From the NCBI GenBank assembly GCA_020726505.1, contig JAHLEZ010000012.1:2356001-2420000 (forward strand): a stretch of 64,000 nucleotides of DNA, read 5' to 3'. Positions within the stretch are counted from its first letter, which is position 1, and each line of letters starts with the position of its first letter. Positions 1-12,600 of the stretch are shown piece by piece. The translations under genes and the position numbers were made by a program. This stretch comes from Leptodontidium sp. MPI-SDFR-AT-0119 (Eukaryota; Ascomycota; Leotiomycetes; Helotiales; Leptodontidiaceae). Under the pieces are notes generated by a model, which saw only the letters and a list, made by a program, of their open reading frames with translations, was not told where the DNA came from and made no database searches.

Positions 1-3000
1 TCATCATTCGTTCACGGAATTTCTCACGGACAAATCTCGAAACTCGAGACCATTCGTACCTGGCTCTCATCCTCAATTCCCCGTGATTGATCCTGTGGCC
101 ACGCATAGATCAATGGCTCTGATTTGCCTGAAATATCTCGATTCGGGCTGCTTGAATGATTGGACAATCAGGGAGCGCGGCGTTGATGACGAGTTCTACA
201 ACCCAAAGAAGCAAACCCAACAATCCATCAAGATGAAGCACCCTTTCCTAGATTATACCATGAACAATTTCCATGTTCACGTTTGCAAAACGACATTGGA
301 CGAAGCACTTCTGTCCCAACTGGACGCATTCATGACGAACAGCAATCCTGCATTCCCCGCATGGGTAGATATGACATGGGTCAGTTCCAAGACTTTGGCA
401 AAGACATCTCCCCTGCATGTTGCGGCATGGGCGGGCATGAATGAATACACCCAGCACCTTCTTCGATCGGGCTGTGAGAACAACAACGGTGATGGTCAGC
501 TTCGGACACCATTATCCTGGGCATCTTCCAAAGGTCACGTCGAAGTCGTTGCTTCATTATTGGAGTATGTCACAGACCCTGATGTAGATGATGACCATGG
601 GATGAAGCCGTTACATTATGCTGCTCAGGGAAATCATCATCAAATTGTCAAGCTTCTTGTCACCTCTGGTGTTAGTCGTAAGTGCATCCTCCCCAATCCG
701 GTTTCAAACTCACTTGAATTACTGGGACATCAACCAAAGCAAGAAATCCGTGCTGACCCGACCCTAGCTTTGACCGGCAAGACGAAAGATTACGACCGGC
801 GATGTGGCAACTCTCCATCGAGTATTGGCCAAAGTCCTCTCCTGTACGCATGCCAGTCCGGCTCGATCGAGTCTGTGCGAGAAATGGTTCCCTATTTGAA
901 GACAGAGGATCTTAACCAAGCGTTGTGCTGGGCTTCGAAGTCTGGGAAAGTGGAAATCGTGGACTTTCTTCTGAGTTTGCCCGACGTCACAGCTGATCCA
1001 CCTGAACAACCCGATACACCCCTATTTCTCGCTGTATCGGGACTCCATTCCGATGTCGTGAATTCTCTACTGGAAAATGGCGCCGACCCCAAGAAGATAT
1101 CGGAGAATGTAGGATACATGCAAGGGTATACTATTCACGATTTGCTTGAGAGAGGCAAGACCGGACCATCACCTCTCCACGCGATATGCGCATATTCTCG
1201 ACAGACTTACTCGCGGGAAGGGGATGAGGAAACGGCGAAAAATTTAAAGAAGTGCTTCCAGCTTCTACTCAAATATGGATGCAACATCGACGCGATTGAT
1301 AGACACGGGAAAACACCACTGCATCATAGCGTCTCCAAACAAGGGTATACCGATCTTTCTTTGCTGCTACTGGAAAATGGGGCGGATCCCATGATCAGAG
1401 ACAAGTTGGGGAATACAACCTTGCATCTAATGAAACCGAATCAAAGCAGTGGTCCACTAGTAGAATTGTTGATTGCCAAAGGAGCCGACATGAATGCTAG
1501 GCGTCCGTCGGATAACCGAACACCTCTCCATTGTATGATTGGCAGCCTCCAAGAATCGGTGGTTAAATACTTCCTCCCATATGTATCTGATTGGAGTGTC
1601 GTGGACTCGAATGGCGACACTCCCCTTCACATTCTTCTATCCAATTCCCATCCTTCAGAGTCGGGATTGAAGGTTCTGCTTGATGCTGGGGCTGACCTCC
1701 ACCGTCGAAACCACAAGGGCGAGGCTCCAATTCACGTTATCAAAGAATTCGTCCCTAGCTTTGGCAAACGCACCTCGATTCTACCTTTTTTTCTGGCTGC
1801 TGGAGCAGATCTAGAGACGAAGGATTACAACGGCCGAACTGTTCTGTCTAGAATGCTCGATTCCCATCCTTACAAGTTCGAAGAAACTGTCCAGTATCTT
1901 GTGGGTCAAGGTGCGAAGATTGATTGCCACGACTACGAAGGCAATAACATCCTGCATCTGATATGTAGAAAGTCTCCCAACGTATCAATGGTAAGTCGGA
2001 TTTATGTTTCTTGATCAGAGTGGTCGTCACTGCCATTCCAAGTTTCTGGGCTAACATCTTGTAGATAAATTTCTTTGTCAAAGCTGGTGTAGACCCACTG
2101 TCCACCAATCACGCGGGAAATACTCTTTTGCATGAGCTACTTTCTGGCGGGGCTTCCATGGAAGTCTTGATGACTGTTGTGGCCATTTTATTGAAGCTCA
2201 ATGTCCCCGCCGCAACCAAGAACAATTCCGGTCAAACACCGCTCCATCTCATTTGTGGTCGATTGCTCCCCTCCTTTCATTCACAGATTAGTGCCTTGGA
2301 TTTCGTTCTTCGGTCACCTATTGGAGCAGGCATCAATGCTGGGGACAACAATGGCATTCGACCGATACACCTGGCGGCTACGATTTCCGAACAGCTTGTG
2401 TCGAAACTCATTGACCACTGTGCCGATATCCGATCAGTGACAAATGATGGGTCAAATATCCTCCATATTGCTGCTCGAACAAGACAAAGCAATGTCGTAG
2501 GATTGGTCAATGACATCTTACTTGCCACTAACGGTCAAAGCTTATTGGATTCAGTTGATGCAAATGGTTGTACACCCCTCCATTATGCCTGCCGGTCCGG
2601 GAGACCAGAAACAGTTGCAATACTGCTCAAGGCCGGAGCTGATGTGGGCATCTTGGACCAGCAGAGCCAGACACCGCTCCATGCTTGCGCCGAGTTTGAA
2701 GGGGAGAAGAAGCTATGGTCGACGATCCCTACAAAATCTCCACGAGCATGTGGAATTCTGATCACCGACAATTCCAGACCCGAACCAGAAGGACAGCCTA
2801 ATCATTGGCAGTCCAATCAATCTGTATGGGACTCAATCAGTCCTGGAACCAAGACGGCAAGGATTCGAGAAATCATTCGAATGTTGATCCAGCATGGTGC
2901 GGTGGTTGCTTTCTGTGGACGGATATCGTCACCGATTGATCTTGCCGTCCAGAAAGGATGTGCTGATATGGTCGATGAGCTACTTCCACACATGGAACCA

Positions 3001-5144
3001 ATCTACGCCAAAGCAAAAGAAGAAAATCGTCAGTACGGTGAGCTGGGGGCAAACCGAAACGACAGATTTCGAGAGAAATATTTGTTGGATCTCTGCACCT
3101 CCCCCTTTTCCCGAGACGATGTGAAATATGCCTCGTCGCAAGTCTCCTTTTGCGACAATCTCCTCAGCCTGGGGAAGTACAAGGCTATAGAGCAGCTTCC
3201 AGAATTTGGGGTCGACTTTTACCCAAACGCTGCCCACAATTCGGATTTCCTCACGACACTGGTCAGTTGTGGGTATGCAGACTTGTTCCAAAAGTTGGGA
3301 GACTCTATCACAACACCTGGCTGGGTCAATGGCATTAAAGGCGATAACGAGGAGTCAGAGAAATTTCTGGATCCATATCTCATCACTGCTGTCCACAGTG
3401 AGCTTCCGAATCTAGAGGTCATCAAAATCGCCGTAGAGAGGTTCGGGGCAGACGTGAATATTCAACCAACTGTACGAAGTTATCAGAGCGGCAAATCAGC
3501 ATATGTTCCTTGCCCAAGCCCTCTCCATAAGCTTGCTCGCGGAACTCGATGGTGGCAGACAAGCGCAATGAAGTACCTACTCAGCAAAGGTGCCAACACC
3601 GAGGTCAAAGATGAGGAAGGCCGCTCAGTACTACACTCTGCTATCAACCCAGGGTATTCTCACGGCACCTATCGGAGAAAAGAGACCGTCAAAATACTCC
3701 TTGATCATGGAGCAGATCCCAATAGCATGGACAACCAGGGAAATACATGTCTCAATTCAGCAATGTATGATCTGAACCTCGTTACTTTACTGATTCAGCA
3801 CGGTGCCGATGTTGCACTGGGAGACAAGCCTGTCTTGTTCTCTGCCATCACATCTCTCGACGTCGCCGCTGTGACAGCGCTGCTGAAAACTGGGGCAGAC
3901 TGTAACGCAAAGCAAAAACCGGTCGATCCGTCGAAAGTAATTCGGAATCAAGGGAACAGATTTCCAAACCCCGATTCCAGCCCGCTGCATTATGTTGCAA
4001 GCACCAAATTCAACACACCCAAGGATCGCAGCACAGCGATTCAAATCATCAAGCTACTTTTGGAAAACGGCGCTGATCCATATCTCCAGTTCCGCGACAA
4101 TGCCACCGTCGTACATGATGTATTCAAATTGGGTGGTATCATCCAGCCATTTCTGGACTTCCCGACCGTCAACCTAGAGCATCGCGACCAAAAAGGCCAA
4201 ACTGTTTTGCTAGCTGCCTGCCAATCGAAGTGGGGAACACATGTTCCATCCTGCATTCCAGTCGAGACAGGAGATCGTAGAAATCAAAACGAGAGAATGG
4301 CAGAACAACAAGCACTGTACCCAGGAGATCCACCACCATTTCTTTCCGTTTTCCGCAGAGGTGCAGATCTTACAGCAGTAGACAACGATGGAAATGGCGT
4401 CTTCCATTTCCTCGCCAAGCTGGTTCCCGTCAATAGAGAGGAATTTGAGAAGGCTTTCAACATCCTTCTCGACAGTGGTTTGACACTCATCGATCGACAA
4501 AATAGCAAAGGCTACACTCCTATACAAATCGCACTTGCAAGTTCGAATTGGTGGGCCGTCAAGAGATTCATAGACGTAGGTGCAGATCCACTGCTGAACG
4601 ACCCTGATGGGAACACCCCTCTACATCATCTAGCAACCACCTTGTCAGTTTCTCTCGAGGAACGGTTGCAATGGATCAACAAATTTCTTGAGCTCGGTGT
4701 TCCCATTGACGAAAAGAACAACCTAGGCGAAACCGCTTTTTTCAAGTACTTCACTGTAAGTGTGGCGACGAGCGAATCTCAAGAACCTTTCTCGACATTC
4801 CTGAAAGCGGGCGCGGATATTTTCACAACGAATAATGAGGGAGAGACTTTGCTTCATCTCATGGCTAAGAAAGTCATCCATCGATTACATACACGACTCT
4901 TTGGCAATCGCGATCCATCTCCGAATGGTTTCAAGTTTCTGATGAAGATGGGACTAGATCCGATGGCAGAGGACAAGAGCCATAGAACGTCTCTGGTAAG
5001 TGATGGCGTGAGATGTATGTTGTGCATTACTGACTGGTGTAGGACGTGGCTGCCGCTTGCAGTAACAATCTCGTTCTGGATCTTTTCAAGAGAGACAGGG
5101 TATCGTTGCCAGAAGCTGCTCCTCAAGAATTTGATCCATTCTAG
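1..5144 (+). CDS. NACHT-ankyrin NLR-like protein, 3' part (gene enters from left edge)
   Basis: The frame is open from the first codon of the window (codons start at base 2), so the true start lies outside. The first visible residues, HHSFTEFL followed by FPVID and CLKYL, match the segment just after the NACHT NTPase in fungal NACHT-ankyrin proteins. The rest, about 1,600 residues, is a long ankyrin array with many TPLHYA, GADP and ALL-type units. I infer introns at 1991-2064 and 4996-5042. Both are phase 0 with good branch sites. The second restores the ankyrin phrase TSLDVAAAC and places the stop at 5142-5144, giving 1,673 residues in the window. A further optional 66-nt intron at 678-743 would remove a poorly conserved insert without changing frame. 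Family members act as intracellular sensors in fungal non-self recognition; the ligand here is unknown. Confidence 0.85.
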
Positions 5145-6237
5145 TAAAGTAAGGAGCGCAGTTGCTATGGACTATGATAAGACGGTATTGGTTCTTGCTG
5201 TTGTTTCGAAGCGGACTGCGTTTTGGGTAAGTACTGAAGAAGTGAGAATTAGCCGCAGCGGGATTGATTCCTCTTAGACGAGAAAGTCTAGATATGGAAA
5301 TAGCTACTTCGGTAAATAGATTTCATTACATTCCAGAATTTGTAAGCCTGCCATTTTCGAAATAGGCATCTCAAGCTCCCAACCATCGTTAGCAATGCCG
5401 CTGCGAGCCTTCGGCAACCACAGTCCTTAGCTATATCGCGATATCTCACATCAAGTCAGAAGGTTACACCTACGTCACTCTGTTTCAGCGCCCAGGTAAG
5501 CACGACGTTCAATCAAAGATGGCGGAAGTGCCGGAGTATTTAATCCCTCCTCCAATCAATCGCTCACATTGGGCCAAACTGGCAGCCGTGTGTCGAAATC
5601 GAGATCCGAGTGGAGAACCACATCGTAGCCTTTCACGGCATTAGTAATGCTTGTTCCCATGTCGGTAAATGAGTCAATCGTTTCCTCGACCTTCAGAACG
5701 GTCTTCCTTGTCCTCCAATTGGAGAACGCAACGTCTCCGAAGATGCCGGGTGTCAGAACCACAACAAAGAGTTCTGACAAGCAACATCAATTCTCATGAC
5801 AATGGCACCACCAGTCCCGCCGTCGCAGCCGATAATTGGAGTCTCGGCGCCAGCAAGCTCAGTGAGATGGCTGTCTGTCCTTTCCCGAATAGCATCATCA
5901 CACGCTCCTCCATGTTGACTCTGCCGCATGTCAGCACCTGATTGTAAGAATTTCGATTCGATGGAACAGCGACGAGGTCGAGCTGTTCCAATGATCGATT
6001 CACGATTGTGAGAAAGTTCGAGGCATTGGATTCTACCATGCATGTCAGCCCCTCAACTTCTTTCTGTGCTGGTAAGGTGTTTTGTCAGATGCCGACATTC
6101 CCATGATGATCTGAGATCTGACTTCCCTGGCATCGTGTGAGAAGTATATAGTAGTCACCGTGATCCTTTCCCCCGCTCTCACTCCCTCAGTCACAACCAC
6201 AACCTCCCATCCAAGCATCCAATCACAGATCATCAAA
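5145..6237. other. Intergenic region with weak minus-strand coding-like stretch
   Basis: No convincing gene is present. On the minus strand, 6039-5794 and 5780-5556 encode two adjacent open stretches of 81 and 74 residues with a fairly protein-like composition, for example an SFTDMGTSITNAVKGYDVVL segment. They lie in different frames, and I found no splice pair that joins them cleanly and no family I recognise. They may be a gene relic or chance. The right end is the promoter of the opsin-related gene. Confidence 0.4.
6145..6150 (+). promoter_or_regulatory. TATA box of opsin-related gene
   Basis: TATATA lies 88 bp upstream of the ATG at 6238. It is followed by a CT-rich leader with CACAACC and ATCAAA just before the start, a usual fungal core-promoter layout. 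Confidence 0.5.
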
Positions 6238-7178
6238 ATGAACGTCCTCGTCGCTCGTACCAATGATGCTCTTGACATCAACCCTCCCCCGGGAGACTTC
6301 CATCTCGTTGTCAATGGATCTGATTGGCTCTGGGCTGTAACTGCCGTCTATGCTCTCTCCTTGTTGATTGTTATCGGCCTCACCTACTTTGCTAAAGCTG
6401 GCGAGAAGATCTTCCACTACCTATTCACAATCTCCCTCTTTGTTGGAACTATTGCCTACTTCACCATGGCATCTGATCTCGGCTCCACCGCAATCGAGAC
6501 ATCTGTTCAAGACAAGGGATTCCGACAGATCTTCTACGTCCGATACATCAACTGGTAAGCCTCCCACTCCCCCTAGACAAACCCACTTTAACACCACCCA
6601 GGTTCGTAGGCTGGACACCTCTCGTCCTCGCGATCGGTCTCATCTCTGGCGTCAGCTGGGCCACGATAATCTTCAACATCGCATTAACCTGGATCTGGGT
6701 CTCCAGCTGGCTCTCCGGCGCCCTCGTAGCTACAACCTACAAATGGGGCTTCTTCGTCTTCGGAACCTTCGCCTACTTCCTCCTCTCAGCATCCCTCCTC
6801 ACTAACGGCCTCACAACCGCCAAGCGCCTCAACATCACAAAGTACTACCTCGGCATCGCGGGCTACCTCATCTTCTTCTGGTTCCTCTATCCCATTGCCT
6901 GGGGTGTCGATGATGGCGGTAATGTCATCAGCGTGACCTCCGGCTTCATCTATATCGGTATCCTTGATCTGTTCACTGCACCATTTTTTACGTTCGCGGT
7001 CTTGTTCTTGATTACAAAGCTGGAGTACCGTAGCTTGAATCTGTACTTCACTCAGTATGGACGTGTGGCTCCATCTGAGTACCCTGAGGGTCCGGCGGCT
7101 GAGAAGGTCGATCCTACTGCTACGCCGGCTGTAGCTGAGCCAGCTCCAGCTGTCACTACCCCCGAGAACGTCGTTTAG
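6238..7178 (+). CDS. Opsin-related seven-helix membrane protein (HSP30/YRO2/ORP type)
   Basis: Two exons, 6238-6554 and 6602-7178, give 297 residues. The 47-nt intron splits the codon after RYIN and restores RYINWFVGWTPLVL, the helix C motif of microbial rhodopsins. Seven hydrophobic helices are visible. In helix G the conserved Asp is kept (ILDLFTAP), but the position four residues later, where bacteriorhodopsin has the retinal-binding Lys216, is Ala. The proton-acceptor Asp85 equivalent in helix C is Asn. This pattern is that of fungal opsin-related proteins (Neurospora ORP-1, yeast YRO2/MRH1/HSP30), which are plasma-membrane stress proteins rather than light-driven pumps. The tail after helix G is Pro/Ala-rich (EPAPAVTTPE). 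Confidence 0.88.
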
Positions 7179-7490
7179 GCCAAGCGAGAGCGAGAAGGGG
7201 GCTGGCAAGTCGAGGAGGTGTCTACCGTTGGAGGGTCTGGACCTTGGGGTTGAGAAGTCGTAATGCCGCGTAATGAGGATGATGGTAATGTTTAATAAAG
7301 TGCGATGGGGCTAATGTTGTGCTCTGGGAAAGGGAACAGGGAGCCATTCTTTTGAAAACCTATTGGAAGGAGTAGCGCTGTCTAGCGAGATACCCAAGTC
7401 TATACCAATCTATTTATACCCACAAATTTGTCCCTAACGCCCCATCTCGTTCCCAAGTAAAACATTCGATGATGCTTGAGATTTTCAGCG

Positions 7491-9160
7491 TCAAGATCTA
7501 CGTATATCCCACTGCTCCTTTGGAACAAGACGACTAAACACCTTCTCAAGCTCCCAGCTCGGCCGCCATCCACCAACATACCACTCCAGTCTCGAATCAA
7601 CCCTACCGGCGACATACTTTACACCCACTTACATACCACATCACGCGAAGAAACTTCCATATCCTTCACCCTCCGCTTCTCCAAACCCAACAAACCAATA
7701 ACCTCACCGTTATTCGGCGTTAGGTCTAAATAAGTAACCAATTTCGCCACCTCAAGAACAGGCATCACATCCAACGCCCTCGCAAAAGTCCCGAGCAAAC
7801 CCTCAACTTCCTCGTCAATAGGCCTCGTACGAAACATGTTCGACGAAGAGTTCTCATACCGTCCCGTCCCATTCCTCATCCATCTCCTGTTGTTCCATGG
7901 GCGGCAAATGTCCACTCCCAACGGCGAAACCAGTAGAATGTCTTCCCTCCGCTTTAGGTCCCTGGAAATACCATCGACCAGACGGAGCGGCGGGATAGAA
8001 TGTAGCTTTTAGCTTCTTCATCCGTGCCAGAATGGCTCAGTTCCGTCTTCCCCATCGCCAGGCCAGAACAACGTCTGGTCCACACAGCCCAATAGCTCCA
8101 GACTTACCAGCTGTTGTGAATACACCCTCAACGCAGTACTTAGCGGATCAAAAGTCGATGGACTAACGAGATCAGGAAGCGCTACACTCTGATCCATACG
8201 AAACAAAGCCTCAATGTCCCCAAATAGAATCGTGACATGCTTCAACACCCGCCGTCCACCAACCTCCGCCGTCGTTTTCGCGGCATCAATCCTCCCATCC
8301 CTACGCGGCCCTTCGAACGGTCTACTATGATGTCGATTCACGTCCGCCTCATACGGATACGGCATCCTATCATAAATATACCTTACATCCAACACTTCCA
8401 AACACGGCATCTTCCCCACTAATCCAAAAACCACCCGTGGATCAATAGATCGTTCACACGCCGCTGGCGATTCCCCCATGTCCGACCCAAACCTGGCACC
8501 TTCGCCGATCACGAGGGTACGGATAGATGATAACTCTGGCAATTTCTCAGGAGACAGGAGATGTAATCTCCAGCTATTGAAATGGCGATGTTCACACACA
8601 TGACCATGGATATCCTGAGTTGGCGTCACGATCGAAAGGGTTCGCGCACACCCTGCTCCCCAGCCTCTACTTCCCTGCCCTACAAGGTCTTAAGTGCAGC
8701 GAAGAGCCGTGCGATTTGATCCGTGAATGCCTCATCGTTGGCTCGTAGCCCAGCCGCTGTCTCACGACATGGTAAGACCCCATGTCCATTAACAGACTCC
8801 TCGTCATCCGTGTCGGGATATACCATATACTCCACATACCCCGGCGCTCTCACTTCGGGGAACTCGAACGTGAAAAGCACTTTCCGGAGGAGACGGATGC
8901 GATGACCTTGGTATAGTTGGAGGAATTGCGGGATCTTGCTACAGTGCGAACGTGCTGTCCCAGCAGAGTTCTTCAACGGCTGCTTGTGTGGCGTGGGAGG
9001 CGGTGAGGAGGTTGGCACGCGTGGATGGGAGAGGTGCATTTTTTTTTTCGGAGAGCTGAAGTGGAGGGAGTGTAATGAGGTGGTGATGGCCCGAAGGAAA
9101 TTTGCTTTATGGAACTCAGGCTTGGCAGATCGCAACTCTCATGGTCCATCCAGTGTTCCA
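7491..9160 (-). pseudogene. Decayed DUF6546 (F-box-like) gene with several frameshifts
   Basis: Read right to left, pieces of one fungal DUF6546-type protein follow each other in the right order but in changing frames. They are an N-terminal part ending WDSTFA (to about 8935), KIPQFLQLYQGHRIRLLRKV to LFAALKTL (8930-8680), ARTLSIVTPTQDIHGHV to EPFWHG (8690-8018), PSGRWYFQGPK to DEEWDGTV (about 8015-7858), RALDVMPVLEVAKLVTYLD (around 7770), and LEWYVGGWRPSWELEKVF ending at TGA 7493-7491. The switches happen within a few bases and leave no room for introns, so they look like single-base indels. At least four are well supported. The family function is unknown. Sequencing error is the main alternative, for instance at the ten-base T run at 9039-9048, but neighbouring genes are clean. 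Confidence 0.6.
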
Positions 9161-9600
9161 AATACCGAGAAGAGGTTCTTTCAATTTCGGAAGTACGATT
9201 CGACGTTGACCTGGTTATCTACATTAATTCTCTCGCCTGTCGATTCAATAGCAATTGTGCTGACTTGCAGTGATCAATCAGAAGCCCATCCCATTCATTC
9301 ATGACGTCGCCATAAACAGTTCAGAGTTGGTATGTAAAGAGTATGATTCTCCACCAGAACAAAGCCAAATGTTGGCTAATAACATAAATACACCATTGAA
9401 GGCATCTGCATCCATAATCGCAGCAACAAAGCGCTGCAATCATTCTCTTCTCTGGTATCATATCATATCCACGCCCTAAGACCGGGTCCATCCAGCGACC
9501 AAGGGTAAGAACCAATAGCCAGTAGCAAAATCATATACCTGCTGATCCGCAATATTATACTCAAACATCCCTCCCTCATCTCCTGGCGTCGTAGTCAGAG

Positions 9601-12600
9601 TTATGACTCACTCTCGTCCATGTCGAAAATATCCTTCTCTCTCACAGCCTTTCCCTTTGTAGCTTTCTTTCCCTTTCCAATTGGCGCTTTGGCCTTGGAC
9701 TTTGCCGTAGGTTTTGCCACCTTCTTTGCCACTACAGGACTCTGTGCCTTTGCCTTTGCTTTGGAAGCCTTCGCTTTGGTGGCTCTAGCTGGTGTGACAG
9801 ATGCAGAGGATGCCGCAGGTGCAGCTGCTTGTTTACGGCTGCTTGAGCGTGATGGAAGAGACCGTTTGCCATTCGAAGCCGGAGGTGTAGGCTCAACCTC
9901 CTCTTCCACTTCCTCTTCGGCTTCATCAGGCTCAGGTTCGGGAGAAAGGGAAGAATCTTCTTTCTCTGGTTCTGGCTCTGGCGTATCAGCCTTTTCTTCC
10001 TCGGCTTCCTCTTCCGCAGGAGACTCGGCATCCTGATCCACCTCCATAGCGTCTTCATCTTCAACTTCAGAATCGGACCCAGGCCGAACGATTCGAGTTT
10101 CCTTAGACCCATCTTTACTCGTGTATTCCCATGCTGCAACACCGTGCCACATCTCCTTGTCATCTTCACTATCATCACGATCCGCGTAGCTCTTCCGTGC
10201 ACTGGCGCCACGACCACTCTTCCTTCTATCAACTGACGACGCATCTGGTGTACTGAAAATTCCGGCAGATGACTTCTTAGGCTTCGGTGTCTTCTTTTCG
10301 CGAACCACTTTCTCTTTCTTGGGTGCTGGGACTTTCACTGGTCGAGGCTTTGCTTCTGTCTTTACTTTCTTCGCTGGGCGGCCGTCGTGATCATCGGATT
10401 TTCGTTTCTGCTTCGGCCTGTTAGCTACGCCAATCGAAAAAGAGGGGAGTACAAACCTTCTTCTGCTCGGCCTTCCGAACCAGCGAATCAAGCAATTTGT
10501 CCATATCCTCAGGAAGGTAGTTCTTCTCAGCAATCTCCTGAGCAACCGCATGACTGGGTAGAGCACCAAACAGGCCAGCAGGTATACCAACCTTTCCTGG
10601 ATAAGTCTGCATGCTCCAGCCTTTCTTCTCCTCCCATTTCTTTATCAGAGTCTGGGCAAGATCGCTGAGTATGTAGATGTTGCCGTCCTCTGAGAGGAGG
10701 TCTCGAGCTTGCTTCACGCGCTCGGCATATTTGTAAGTCAAAGCTAGACTCTCCTCGGATGCGACAGTGGACAAGTAGTAGATGATATATTTTCCAATAT
10801 CAGCTAGCTCCTCAGGTTCGGTGCTGAAGTCAGGGTGGTGCGCCAGGAGATGAAGGAGCCGAGGGAAGAGCTGCTCAAAGATCGTGCTCTTCGTGTCGCG
10901 ACACAACTTGACTCGAGAACGGATCCAAGTCATGATGGAGTTCTTGAAGCTGGTGACGGGTTCGAAAGCTGTAATGAACATGATTGTCGTGAATCTAGGT
11001 GGGTATTTTCCCTTGACAATATATTTCTGCAACTTCTCCACGAATCCCAACCGCACATTTGCTAACGAGTCTTGGGCGATCAGCGCGAGTTGATTAAATT
11101 CCACTGGGGACAGAAGTTCGTCAAACATCTTGATCTTACACAACTTCAGCATCTGCTGTGCTGCTAGAAGGCGGAGACGGGATCGGTGGTGGGCTGGGGT
11201 GTCATTCTGCTTTGACAACTCTCCCGACTTCACAATCAAACGATTCAGAAGTTTGTAGACTGGAATCGCAATGTTCTTCGCAGTTTCAGGATCATCGGTG
11301 GTTCGAAGTCGATTAACCAGGACCTTGATAGCCCAACATTTGGCTTGACATTCCTCATCCATTTCTTCATCGGACTGCCATTGGGGATCATCTTCAGACT
11401 TCGGATTTCGAGTCTTCAAGAGGATCTGTTGCGTCGTGATGTCGATAATCTCATCGTTCATGTCCTCCATCAGCTTCGGGTCAAGCAGATGCAACTGTGA
11501 AATGGCAGCAATTCTAGTCAAGAAATGATCCTCGCCATAAGTCCAACCTTGGAGAGACTTATCAAGTAGATCTTTCATGTGCATCTCCTTTCTCGCTGGA
11601 TTGATGGAATGCAAGATCGTGACCGCGTACTTTGCCACTTTGGCAGGAGTTCCGTACAGGGCAAAGTTGATCAAAGTCTGCGCAAACTTTGGGGTTGGAT
11701 CAATCTCACTTTTGCCTTCCTCTTTTGATTCCTTGGCGAAGGAAGCGAGAGCTTTCAAGGTGTCAACACTTCCAGCATCGTTTGACCGCGTTTTCGACGG
11801 AGCTTGTTCTTCCAAAGACTTGCAGAGTTCCTTCACGCTTGCCTTGAAGATTTCCGGGTGCTTGTCCGAGATCTCTTTCATCACACTGCGCGCTGTGGCT
11901 GCCAATCCGTTCTCATCAGTCCGACCGTATTGTAGAATGACTGGTTGATGACTTCTGTTGTAGACTAGAGATGCAGATCGATAGATAATTGGGATGAGTG
12001 TATCGAGTAGACCAGCTGGCGCATTCGGTGCAGCATTGATTCGTTTTTGAAATTCCTTGATCGCTTTGAAGACAGTATTGAAATCACTCTCAGGGGCCAT
12101 GGCGAATCGAAGAAGTTGATAGGATCTTCGGTCATGTAGCTTTGCGTACTTGTGCAACTCCTGCGTCGTTCTCATGGGATCGGGTAATAAGTTCGCGAGC
12201 CACTTGATGGTCGAATCGAGTTTGTTCTTGACATCCTTCGCATCCCCTTCAATGACGCCACCGTTGAACTCCTCACACCGTTTCAAGAAACCTTGGAGAA
12301 CTTGAGAGTATGCTGTCCTCCGAGATTGCATGGCATAGAATGCCTTCTTTGCTTTTTGATCCAGTGACTTGACAACTATGAGAATTCGCTCCGTTCGTAT
12401 TTTGTCAGCATCAAATGGTCCGTCTCCATTTGTCTGGGTCTGCGAATCTCCATTTGCAGCTTTGCCCTTCTTTACTGGTGGGTAGCTGAGTGGAATCAAT
12501 TGTTCGAACATGACATGATCCAGCAAAACATTCACCTCCAGATCATTGACATAGAAGGAGTCAAAGATCTTGGTAGGGATACCACCTAGAGCTTCTGTCA

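Noticed and set aside
678..743. Treating the GTAAGT stretch in the ankyrin gene as a certain intron
   Set aside because: The frame is open through it and the acceptor is AAG without a clear branch site, so it is kept only as a possibility.
9620..10036. Plus-strand open frame rich in Phe, Ala and Ser
   Set aside because: Mirror of the Lys/Glu-rich low-complexity tail of PDS5.
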